Part shown: one piece after another, positions 7,873 to 14,618 of the stretch
How the letters are laid out: every line of letters starts with the position of its first letter
How positions within the stretch are numbered: position 1 is the first letter of the stretch
From: an uncultured Neomegalonema sp.
Lineage (GTDB): Bacteria > Pseudomonadota > Alphaproteobacteria > Rhodobacterales > Rhodobacteraceae
Length of the DNA stretch: 64,000 nt
Reading direction: 5' to 3'
Assembly (NCBI GenBank): GCA_937911325.1
Contig: CALDSD010000102.1
Location: 1-64,000, forward strand
Notes under the pieces: model-generated
Seen by the model: only the letters and a program-made list of their open reading frames with translations
Told to the model about the DNA's origin: nothing
Database searches by the model: none
Made by a program: the position numbers and the translations under genes

Positions 7873-9258
7873 TCAGAGCAACCCCTCGGCCTTCGCCCAG
7901 TGCGCCGTTGCGTCGAGCGCGCTTTCGACCGGTTCGAACATCGCGTCGATCTCGTCTTCCTCGATGATCATCGGCGGGCAGAACGCGATCACGTCTCCGA
8001 TCGCCCGCACGATGACGCCCCGCGCCAACATCTCCGCCTGCATTTTCGGCCCGACCTTCATCGGCGGGTTGAACATCGTCTTGCCCGACTTGTCGGGCGC
8101 CAGCTCCAGCGCGCCGACAAGACCGCTGCTGCGTCCCTCGCCGACGAGCGGATGCTCGGCGAGCCGCGTCAGGTGTTCGGCGAAACGAGGCGCGAGGCGC
8201 GCGACCCGCTCGGGGATCTTGCGTGTCTCGTAGATCTCCAGCGCCTTGACCCCGACCGCGCAACCGAGCGGATGGCCGCCATATGTGTAGCCATGGCCGA
8301 AAATCCCGATCTTCTCGGACTCCGCATCCAGCGCATCCGCCATCGACTGATCGACCGCCACCGCCGATAGCGGCACGTAAGCCCCCGTGAGCTGCTTTGC
8401 GAACGAAGCCGACTGTGGCGCCATGCCAAAGGTCTCGGCGCCGAACCAAGCGCCCGTCCGACCGAAGCCGCAGATGACTTCGTCGTCGATCAGCCGGATA
8501 TCGTACTTGCTGAGGATGGGTTGGATCGCTTCGAAATACCCCTTGGGCGGAATGATCACGCCGCCTGCGCCCATGATCGGTTCCGCGATGAAGGCGGCGA
8601 CTGTGTCCGGACCTTCATGAAGGATAAGATCTTCGAGCTCCTGAGCCAGACGCGCCGAGAACTCGAGTTCAGTCTCGCCCGGTTCGGCGCCGCGCCAGTA
8701 ATGCGGCGTCGAGGTGTGATGGATGCGATCGACCGGCAGATCGAAGTCGCGGTGATTGTTTGGCAAGCCGGTCAAACTTGCGGCGACGATGGTGACGCCG
8801 TGATACCCCTTCACCCGACCAATGATCTTCTTCTTCTCGGGACGCCCATGGGCGTTGTTGAAGTACCAAGCGAGCTTCACCTGGGTGTCGTTGGCCTCAG
8901 AGCCAGACGACGCGAAGAACACGCGCGCCATCGGCGTCGGGAACTTCTCTTTGAGCTTTTCCGCCAGTTCGATCGCCGGCTCGAAGCTCTTGCCGCCGAA
9001 CAGATGGTAATAGGGCAGCCTGTGCAGCTGCTCGACCGCCGCGTCGATCAGCTCCTTGTCGCTGTAGCCGAGCCCCGCGCACCAGAGTCCGCTCATCGCC
9101 TCGATCAGGCGACGGCCCTGGTCGTCGTGTACATAGATCCGTTCGCCCTTCTCAAGAACGTGCGGACCCACGCTGCGATGGGCGTGAAGGTTCGTGTAGG
9201 GATGCACGATCGTCTCAACGTCGCGCATCTGCATGTTTGTAAGCGCCTGCGGCTCCAC
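7873..9258 (-). CDS. Class III (omega) aminotransferase, PLP-dependent
   Basis: A 461-residue fold-type I aminotransferase of the omega-amino acid/beta-alanine-pyruvate or putrescine-pyruvate group. Seen: GSEANDTQVK (119-128), a GYHG phosphate-binding region near 151, DDEVICGFGRTG (258-269) with the Asp that contacts the PLP pyridine nitrogen, and the Schiff-base Lys288 in SFAKQLTGAYVP. The start is GTG at 9258, preceded on the minus strand by GGAGG with 6-base spacing; internal ATGs at 9234 and 9228 have no comparable site. A long upstream region (to 9816) contains a strong inverted repeat that would lie in the leader. The exact amino donor cannot be assigned. Confidence 0.9.
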   Translation of the reverse strand: MEPQALTNMQMRDVETIVHPYTNLHAHRSVGPHVLEKGERIYVHDDQGRRLIEAMSGLWCAGLGYSDKELIDAAVEQLHRLPYYHLFGGKSFEPAIELAEKLKEKFPTPMARVFFASSGSEANDTQVKLAWYFNNAHGRPEKKKIIGRVKGYHGVTIVAASLTGLPNNHRDFDLPVDRIHHTSTPHYWRGAEPGETELEFSARLAQELEDLILHEGPDTVAAFIAEPIMGAGGVIIPPKGYFEAIQPILSKYDIRLIDDEVICGFGRTGAWFGAETFGMAPQSASFAKQLTGAYVPLSAVAVDQSMADALDAESEKIGIFGHGYTYGGHPLGCAVGVKALEIYETRKIPERVARLAPRFAEHLTRLAEHPLVGEGRSSGLVGALELAPDKSGKTMFNPPMKVGPKMQAEMLARGVIVRAIGDVIAFCPPMIIEEDEIDAMFEPVESALDATAHWAKAEGLL

Positions 9259-9372
9259 CTTTGACCTCCAATCATGGGCGGCGCGGTTTCGCCCGCTGTC
9301 CGCCGATGCTGATTTGCAGCTCACTCTGCGCCGGAGATCGCATCCCGCCAAGGGAGAAGTCGATTGTCGCCT

Positions 9373-9439
9373 GCGACGGAGCGCCCCCGTTCCCCGAGGA
9401 AGACTGCCGACCAACGGAGTGGAACGAGGGCGCTGTCGC
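9373..9439. repeat. Long imperfect inverted repeat upstream of the aminotransferase
   Basis: The arms AGCGCCCCCGTTCC (9380-9393) and GGAACGAGGGCGCT (9421-9434) pair at 13 of 14 positions around a 27-base loop. The stem is extended by GCGAC (9373-9377) with GTCGC (9435-9439) across a two-base bulge. No T-tract follows on either strand, so this is not a standard terminator. It lies 115-181 bases upstream of the aminotransferase GTG. Confidence 0.6.
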
Positions 9440-9760
9440 CACCAAGGCGAAATCTACAAAAGAGATACATCCCCAGTCCACAAAACCGCTGTCGGGGGGA
9501 GGTTTTTTGGCGCAGGCGCGTGACGCTTTCGTGCGACGCGCGCAGCGGAGACCATGACGCCCGTCGACCGCACGATCCAGGCGCACGCCGCACATGTCTA
9601 TCTCGGAGACACCGCCGAGAAGGGGCTCGCGATGCTTCTACCGGTCCAGCGCGCCGCGAGCGGAGCCGACATCTCCACGCCGCGTTCGAGCAGATCCGGC
9701 TACGGATCCATAACCAAGGTAAACAGCCGTAAACCCTATAACTGCAATACGTTCACGACT

Positions 9761-9777
9761 CGTCAACACCGTTGACG
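9761..9777. promoter_or_regulatory. Candidate MarR operator 1
   Basis: Perfect inverted half-sites CGTCAA and TTGACG separated by five bases. It matches the architecture of the second site at 9790-9806, with 29 bases centre to centre. Confidence 0.65.
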
Positions 9778-9789
9778 CTTGAATGTCTG

Positions 9790-9806
9790 CGTCAACCCAA
9801 TTGACG
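9790..9806. promoter_or_regulatory. Candidate MarR operator 2
   Basis: Second perfect CGTCAA-N5-TTGACG palindrome, ending ten bases before the MarR start codon. Such placement fits autorepression, the usual arrangement for MarR proteins. Confidence 0.65.
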
Positions 9807-9816
9807 AGCGGTAGAT

Positions 9817-10263
9817 ATGATCACGACGACTGACAGTCCGTCGCTGCAGCTGGTGTTTGCGCTGCGGCAGACCTTTGACACGATGCTCGACTATGTTGTC
9901 GACAACCTCTCCGACCGCGGATATCGCGGCGTCACAACTGCGGATCTGCGGTTTTTGGGCGAGCTTGAGAAGCGCCCGAGCCACGCTGCAGAGATCGCTC
10001 GGCGACTGGGCGTCTCGCGACAGGCGGTTCGAAAATCCGTAAAATGTCTCTCAAATTTGGGACTAATCCGACAGGTTTCGGATCCAGATGCGCCGAACCA
10101 GAAGATCATCCACTTCACAGACCAGGGAAAGTGGCTGATGGACGACGCCCGCGAAGTGCTTGAAACACTCGACCAGCGCCTGACGCGGCGCCTGGGCATC
10201 GGCCGGATCGAGTCGCTGGCGCAGATGCTGGCGGAGACGGATCAGACCACCCGTCTCGCCTGA
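9817..10263 (+). CDS. MarR family transcriptional regulator
   Basis: A 148-residue winged-helix regulator. The segment from VTTADLRFLGELEKRPSHAA through AEIARRLGVSRQAVRKSVKCL (about 41-87) is the HTH, and the wing region (QVSDPDAPNQKIIHFTDQG) follows. The flanking helices would form the dimer interface. ATG at 9817 follows two copies of a 17-base palindrome within 57 bases, so the protein probably represses its own transcription. It converges on the molybdopterin-fold gene with a seven-base gap. Signal ligand and other targets are unknown; the divergent aminotransferase is a candidate target. Confidence 0.88.
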   Translation: MITTTDSPSLQLVFALRQTFDTMLDYVVDNLSDRGYRGVTTADLRFLGELEKRPSHAAEIARRLGVSRQAVRKSVKCLSNLGLIRQVSDPDAPNQKIIHFTDQGKWLMDDAREVLETLDQRLTRRLGIGRIESLAQMLAETDQTTRLA

Positions 10264-10270
10264 ACCTGGT

Positions 10271-10816
10271 CTATTGCACGCGAATGAAGAACGCGCTCCA
10301 AACCTGAGCGTCGCCGAGGGTTCCGGCCTTTTCGGCGTCGTCCGGCATTTCAAACACGACCATGGTCGGCCCCAGGTCGCCGATGCCCATGGGCTCGCCG
10401 TCGACCCGCGTCGCCAGGATCGCATTGTGGGCCTCGATGTCGGCGACAGCGATATCAGCCGCATAGCCGTCCAGCGCCATCACTGAGATGATCTCCGGCA
10501 AGGCGCCAGAGCCCTCCTTCCGGGTTGCTTTCAGCACATCCATCAATGGCGGGCCGGAATAGGCGACGGTGAGATCCGTGCCGGGCAGCTTGCCTATGAT
10601 TTCACGCATGCCCATCGCCTCGAGCGCTTCGAGATCGAGCGCAGCTCCGTTTTCAAACGTCACTTCGTGATACTTGAAAAATCCCGGCGTCTCTTGCGTG
10701 ACCGCGTCACGGTTCGGAGCGACGTCGGGCCCGGCGATCGTGAGGATCGACTGGCCCGCCTGGGCGGCCGTCGCGAGCGCGACGACGATGAGCGCCGCTG
10801 GAAACGTGAACCGCAT
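10271..10816 (-). CDS. Exported oxidoreductase molybdopterin-binding-fold protein
   Basis: A 181-residue protein with an N-terminal signal peptide (MRFTFPAALIVVALATAAQA, likely cleaved after AQA). The mature part follows the pattern of small periplasmic YedY/sulfite-oxidase-like domains: ILTIAGPD at the start, a FENGAALDLEALEAM stretch, a YSGPPLMDVLKA block, DGYAADIAVADIEAHNAILA, and a GP-containing motif near the C-terminus. The cofactor-binding cysteine of true sulfite oxidases is not seen, so catalytic activity is doubtful. ATG at 10816 is chosen for the signal peptide and the AAGG four bases further upstream. Confidence 0.72.
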   Translation of the reverse strand: MRFTFPAALIVVALATAAQAGQSILTIAGPDVAPNRDAVTQETPGFFKYHEVTFENGAALDLEALEAMGMREIIGKLPGTDLTVAYSGPPLMDVLKATRKEGSGALPEIISVMALDGYAADIAVADIEAHNAILATRVDGEPMGIGDLGPTMVVFEMPDDAEKAGTLGDAQVWSAFFIRVQ

Positions 10817-10962
10817 TGAACACCTTCTCGTCTGTGAACATCTCGTCTTCACTTGGTCAGCGAGATCTAAAGCGCACCTTGAGCAGGCTTATTTCTCAAT
10901 CTTCTATGGCGGCGCGGCCGCGCCGCACCCTGTGCACCCTCAAACAGAACGCGGTGGGTCGT

Positions 10963-12975
10963 CTAAGCCGCCTCTCGACCGCGCTCTCCGACGAGTTCGA
11001 CAATGTCGGCCATGATCTTGGTGAGCTCGAAATCCTTCGGCGTGTAGACCCGAGCGACGCCATAGGCTTGCAGCGCCGCGGCGTCTTCCGGCGGGATGAT
11101 TCCGCCCACAATCAGCGGCACGTCCTCAAGCCCCTGCGCGCGCATGCCGTCGATCACCTCTTTCACCAGCGGCATATGCGAGCCCGACAGGATCGACAGG
11201 CCGACGACGTGGACGCCTTCCTCGAGCGCGGCGTTGACGATCTGCGCCGGGGTCAGGCGGATGCCCTCGTAGACGACCTCCATCCCGCAATCGCGGGCGC
11301 GCACGGCGATCTGCTCGGCGCCGTTCGAGTGACCGTCAAGCCCGGGCTTGCCGACGAGGAACTTCAAACGCCGGCCCAACTGCGCAGACACGGCCTCGAC
11401 CGAGGCGCGAACGTCCGCGACCCCCTCGGCCGACGACGACGCCGCTTTGCCGACGCCGGTCGGCGCGCGGTACTCGCCGAAGACTTCGCGCATCACTTGG
11501 CCCCATTCCCCGGTGGTCACACCTGCTTTGGCCGCGGCGACCGACGCGGGCATGACGTTCCGTCCCTCCTGCGCGGCCGACCGCAGCTCTTCAATCGCGG
11601 CTTTGGCGGCGGGTTCGTCGCGCGCATCGCGCCACGCGTTCAGGCGTTCGATCTGCTCGGCCTCCACCGCCGGGTCGATGACTTCGATCGCATCTTCGTT
11701 GGCGGACAAGGGGCTCTCTTCGGTTTCCGTGAACTTGTTCACGCCGATCACGACTTGTTCCCCGGACTCGATCGCCGCCAGGCGCGCCGCGTTGCTCTCG
11801 ACGAGCCGCGCCTTCATGTGATCGATCGCAGCGACGGCGCCGCCAATGTCGTCGATCGCAGCCAGTTCGGCGCGCGCGATCGCTTTCAACGCGTCGACCT
11901 TGCGGTCGACCGCCGGATTGCCGTCGAACAAGTCGTCGTATTCCAGCAGATCGGTTTCGAACGCGAGCACCTGCTGCAAGCGGAGCGACCATTGCTGATC
12001 CCACGGACGGGGCAGCCCCAGCGCCTCGTTCCAAGCCGGCAGCTGCAGCGCGCGGCATCGGGCCTTCTTCGACAGCGTCACCGCCATCGCCTCGATCAAG
12101 ATGCGGTAGACGTTGTTCTCCGGCTGCTGTTCCGTCAGGCCCAGGCTGTTGACCTGCACGCCATAACGGAACCGACGGTTCTTGGGGTCCGTCACGCCAT
12201 AGCGGGTCTCACAGATCTCGTCCCACAGATCGACGAACGCGCGCATCTTGCACATCTCGGTGACGAAACGGATGCCGGCGTTCACGAAGAACGAGATGCG
12301 GCCGACGACGGCCGGGAAATCCTCTTCAGAGATCTCGCCGCGCTCTTTCACCGTATCGAGCACCGCGATCCCCGTCGCCAACGCGTACGCCAATTCCTGT
12401 TCCGGCGTCGCCCCCGCCTCCTGCAGGTGGTACGAGCACACGTTCATCGGATTCCATTTCGGGATCTCGCGATAACTGTAGGCGGCGACATCCGAAATCA
12501 GGCGCAACGACGGCGCCGGCGGGAACACGTAGGTGCCGCGCGAGAGATACTCCTTGATAATGTCGTTCTGGACCGTGCCCTGAAGCTTGGCCGGGTCGAC
12601 GCCCTGCTCCTGGGCGCAGGCGACATAGAGAGACAGAAGCCACGCCGCGGTCGCGTTGATGGTCATCGAGGTGTTCATTTGCTCAAGGGGAATGCCCTCG
12701 AACAACGTCTTCATGTCGCCGAGATGCGCGACCGGCACGCCAACCTTTCCAACCTCGCCGCGGGCCAACAGGTGATCGCTGTCGTATCCCGTCTGCGTCG
12801 GCAGATCGAACGCGACAGACAATCCGGTCTGCCCCTTCGCCAGGTTCTTGCGGTACAGCTCGTTGGACTTCGCCGCCGTTGAATGACCCGCGTAGGTCCG
12901 GATGATCCAGGGTCTGTCCTTTTTGGGGGCGCTCTCGCTCGACGATTGGGAGGTCATTGCGGCCATATCCGTCAT
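10963..12975 (-). CDS. ecm: Ethylmalonyl-CoA mutase (MeaA-type, coenzyme B12-dependent)
   Basis: Converts (2R)-ethylmalonyl-CoA to (2S)-methylsuccinyl-CoA in the ethylmalonyl-CoA pathway of acetyl-CoA assimilation. The 670-residue protein has an N-terminal mutase barrel beginning with PWIIRTYAGHSTAA and GQTGLSVAFDLPTQTGYDSD. A C-terminal cobalamin domain has the signature D-x-H-x-x-G (Asp547, His549, Gly552 in GLDGHSNG). The single-chain form and absence of a small subunit gene fit Ecm/MeaA rather than classical methylmalonyl-CoA mutase. ATG at 12975 is the best-placed start; ATG 12966 is possible. It is divergent from ccr, encoding the preceding pathway enzyme, across a shared 296-base promoter region. 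Confidence 0.92.
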   Translation of the reverse strand: MTDMAAMTSQSSSESAPKKDRPWIIRTYAGHSTAAKSNELYRKNLAKGQTGLSVAFDLPTQTGYDSDHLLARGEVGKVGVPVAHLGDMKTLFEGIPLEQMNTSMTINATAAWLLSLYVACAQEQGVDPAKLQGTVQNDIIKEYLSRGTYVFPPAPSLRLISDVAAYSYREIPKWNPMNVCSYHLQEAGATPEQELAYALATGIAVLDTVKERGEISEEDFPAVVGRISFFVNAGIRFVTEMCKMRAFVDLWDEICETRYGVTDPKNRRFRYGVQVNSLGLTEQQPENNVYRILIEAMAVTLSKKARCRALQLPAWNEALGLPRPWDQQWSLRLQQVLAFETDLLEYDDLFDGNPAVDRKVDALKAIARAELAAIDDIGGAVAAIDHMKARLVESNAARLAAIESGEQVVIGVNKFTETEESPLSANEDAIEVIDPAVEAEQIERLNAWRDARDEPAAKAAIEELRSAAQEGRNVMPASVAAAKAGVTTGEWGQVMREVFGEYRAPTGVGKAASSSAEGVADVRASVEAVSAQLGRRLKFLVGKPGLDGHSNGAEQIAVRARDCGMEVVYEGIRLTPAQIVNAALEEGVHVVGLSILSGSHMPLVKEVIDGMRAQGLEDVPLIVGGIIPPEDAAALQAYGVARVYTPKDFELTKIMADIVELVGERGREAA

Positions 12976-13271
12976 TGTCTCGTTTCCGACGACTATACCC
13001 ATCTCGTGCTGCGTCGCAAAAGAAAGAATGTGGCGTAGAGCTTGTGTTTTGTGTAATTTTGTGGCGCAGATGCGCGGCGGGCCCTCAGGAATACAGGACT
13101 TAAAGCCGCCAGCGCTTGTTCCAATTTTGCAACGCAACAAATGCTTGCGACCGCAAAATCGTAATGTCATTGTCCAGCTCCGTTGAAAAACGACCGATTC
13201 TTTCGTCACGTCTTTCCGCGCCCGCACAAAAAATGCAGAACAGTCGGGTCAAGACAGCTTTGGAGAGCCAG
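12976..13271. promoter_or_regulatory. Divergent ecm-ccr promoter region
   Basis: This 296-base region is visibly less GC-rich than its flanks and drives both genes. It contains TGCGTCGCA at 13010-13018 and a dense cluster of TTGC/GCAA half-sites at 13125-13158, described separately. A longer in-frame start for ccr at 13116 or 13233 is possible but less likely than ATG 13272. Confidence 0.7.
13125..13158. promoter_or_regulatory. Nested TTGC/GCAA inverted half-sites, candidate ScfR/RamB-type operator
   Basis: The outer arms TTTTGC (13125-13130) and GCAAAA (13153-13158) face each other. Inside are TTGC-AAC-GCAA (13127-13137) and TTGCG-AC-CGCAA (13145-13156). Short-chain acyl-CoA responsive regulators of the ScfR family (RamB, PccR) are known to act on ethylmalonyl-CoA or propionyl-CoA genes through TTTGC-type sites. 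The match here is by eye. Confidence 0.55.
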
Positions 13272-14564
13272 ATGGCAGCCCTCGACGCGCACGCCCCTGC
13301 GGCGACTTACGACGCCCCGAAGAAGGACCTTTACGAGGTCGGAGAGATTCCGCCGCTCGGTCATGTGCCCAAGCAAATGTACGCCTGGGCGATCCGTCGC
13401 GAGCGTCACGGTCCTCCGGAAGAGGCGATGCAGCTCGAAACGGTCGAGACGCCAAAACTCGACAGCAATGAAGTGCTGGTTCTCGTGATGGCCGCCGGGG
13501 TGAACTATAACGGCATTTGGGCCGGGCTCGGCGAGCCGATCTCTCCGTTCGACGGCCACGGGGCTGATTTCCATATCGCCGGATCCGACGCATCCGGCGT
13601 GGTTTGGGCTGTCGGCGACAAGGTCAAGCGCTGGAAAGTCGGCGACGAAGTCGTGATCCACTGCAATCAGGACGATGGCGACGACGAAGAGTGCAACGGC
13701 GGCGATCCCATGCACTCGCCGACGCAGCGGATCTGGGGCTATGAGACCCCAGACGGGTCGTTCGCCCAGTTCACCCACGTTCAGGCCCAGCAGCTGATGC
13801 ACAGGCCGAAACATCTGACCTGGGAAGAAAGCGCCTGCTACACGCTCACCCTGGCGACCGCTTACCGAATGCTGTTCGGGCACCGGCCGCACATTTTGCG
13901 GCCAGGCCAGAACGTGCTCGTCTGGGGCGCGTCGGGCGGTCTGGGGTCTTACGCGATCCAGCTGATCAACACCGCCGGGGCCAACGCGGTCGCGGTGATC
14001 TCGGACGAGGGCAAGCGCGATTTCGTCATGGGTCTGGGGGCGAAAGGCGCGATCAACCGCAAAGACTTCAACTGCTGGGGTCAGATGCCCAAGGTCGGCT
14101 CGGAGGAATACAAGACCTGGTTCGCCGAAGCCCGCAAGTTCGGGAAGGCGATCTGGGACATCACCGGCAAGGGTGTGAACGTGGACATCGTCTTCGAGCA
14201 CCCAGGCGAGGCGACCTTCGCCGTCTCCAACTTCGTGTGCAAGCGCGGCGGCATGGTCGTCATCTGCGCCGGCACGACAGGCTTCAACACCACCTTCGAC
14301 GTGCGCCATATGTGGATGCACCAGAAGCGACTGCAGGGTTCGCATTTCGCCAACCTCTTGCAGGCGAGCCAGGCGAACCAACTGATGATCGAGCGCCGTC
14401 TCGATCCGTGCATGTCCGAGCTCTTCCCATGGTCCGACATTCCCAAGGCCCACACCAAGATGTGGAAGAACGAGCATGCGCCGGGCAACATGGCGGTGCT
14501 GGTCGGCGCGAAAGAGCCGGGTCTGAAGACGCTGGAAGACGCGGCGGAACTGGCCTGGGGCTAA
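13272..14564 (+). CDS. ccr: Crotonyl-CoA carboxylase/reductase
   Basis: Key enzyme of the ethylmalonyl-CoA pathway: reductive carboxylation of crotonyl-CoA with NADPH and CO2 to (2S)-ethylmalonyl-CoA. The 430-residue zinc-free medium-chain reductase has the family opening LYEVGEIPPLGHVPKQMYAW, the substrate-region phrase RIWGYETPDGSFAQF, the nucleotide-binding loop WGASGGLGS (218-226), INRKDFNCWGQ, and a C-terminal TKMWKNEHAPGNMAVLV, all typical of Ccr. ATG at 13272 is preceded by GGAG at 13262-13265 with six-base spacing. A strong terminator follows at 14589. Located divergently from ecm. Confidence 0.96.
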   Translation: MAALDAHAPAATYDAPKKDLYEVGEIPPLGHVPKQMYAWAIRRERHGPPEEAMQLETVETPKLDSNEVLVLVMAAGVNYNGIWAGLGEPISPFDGHGADFHIAGSDASGVVWAVGDKVKRWKVGDEVVIHCNQDDGDDEECNGGDPMHSPTQRIWGYETPDGSFAQFTHVQAQQLMHRPKHLTWEESACYTLTLATAYRMLFGHRPHILRPGQNVLVWGASGGLGSYAIQLINTAGANAVAVISDEGKRDFVMGLGAKGAINRKDFNCWGQMPKVGSEEYKTWFAEARKFGKAIWDITGKGVNVDIVFEHPGEATFAVSNFVCKRGGMVVICAGTTGFNTTFDVRHMWMHQKRLQGSHFANLLQASQANQLMIERRLDPCMSELFPWSDIPKAHTKMWKNEHAPGNMAVLVGAKEPGLKTLEDAAELAWG

Positions 14565-14588
14565 AACGGCCCTGTGATCAATGATGGC

Positions 14589-14618
14589 GAGGCCGGGCGA
14601 GAACCCGGCCTCTTTTTG
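14589..14618 (+). terminator. Rho-independent terminator after ccr
   Basis: Perfect nine-base stem GAGGCCGGG / CCCGGCCTC (14589-14597 and 14604-14612), six-base loop CGAGAA, and T-rich tail TTTTTG. It separates ccr from the convergent EF-G-like gene. Confidence 0.92.

Larger units (their letters stand above)
9259..9816. other. 558-base intergenic region with leader hairpin and MarR operators
   Basis: No convincing gene is seen. It holds the leader of the aminotransferase (minus strand), an imperfect long hairpin at 9373-9439, and two palindromes before the MarR gene. An open frame of 73 codons starting at ATG 9554 has reasonable codons at first but ends in low-GC promoter-like sequence and resembles nothing I know. 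A candidate -10-like stretch (CCTATAACT, about 9734-9742) precedes the palindromes. Confidence 0.6.

Noticed and set aside
9554-9775. 73-codon ORF before the MarR gene
   Set aside because: No family resemblance; its 3' part runs through the promoter and first palindrome. It is possible but unsupported.
10816-12882. 688-codon open frame on the plus strand
   Set aside because: Antisense to ecm, whose motifs (mutase barrel and cobalamin domain) are unmistakable; composition is Arg/Asp/His-rich artefact.
13116-13271. N-terminal extension of ccr
   Set aside because: It covers the operator-like palindromes; the ATG at 13272 has a good Shine-Dalgarno and family length.
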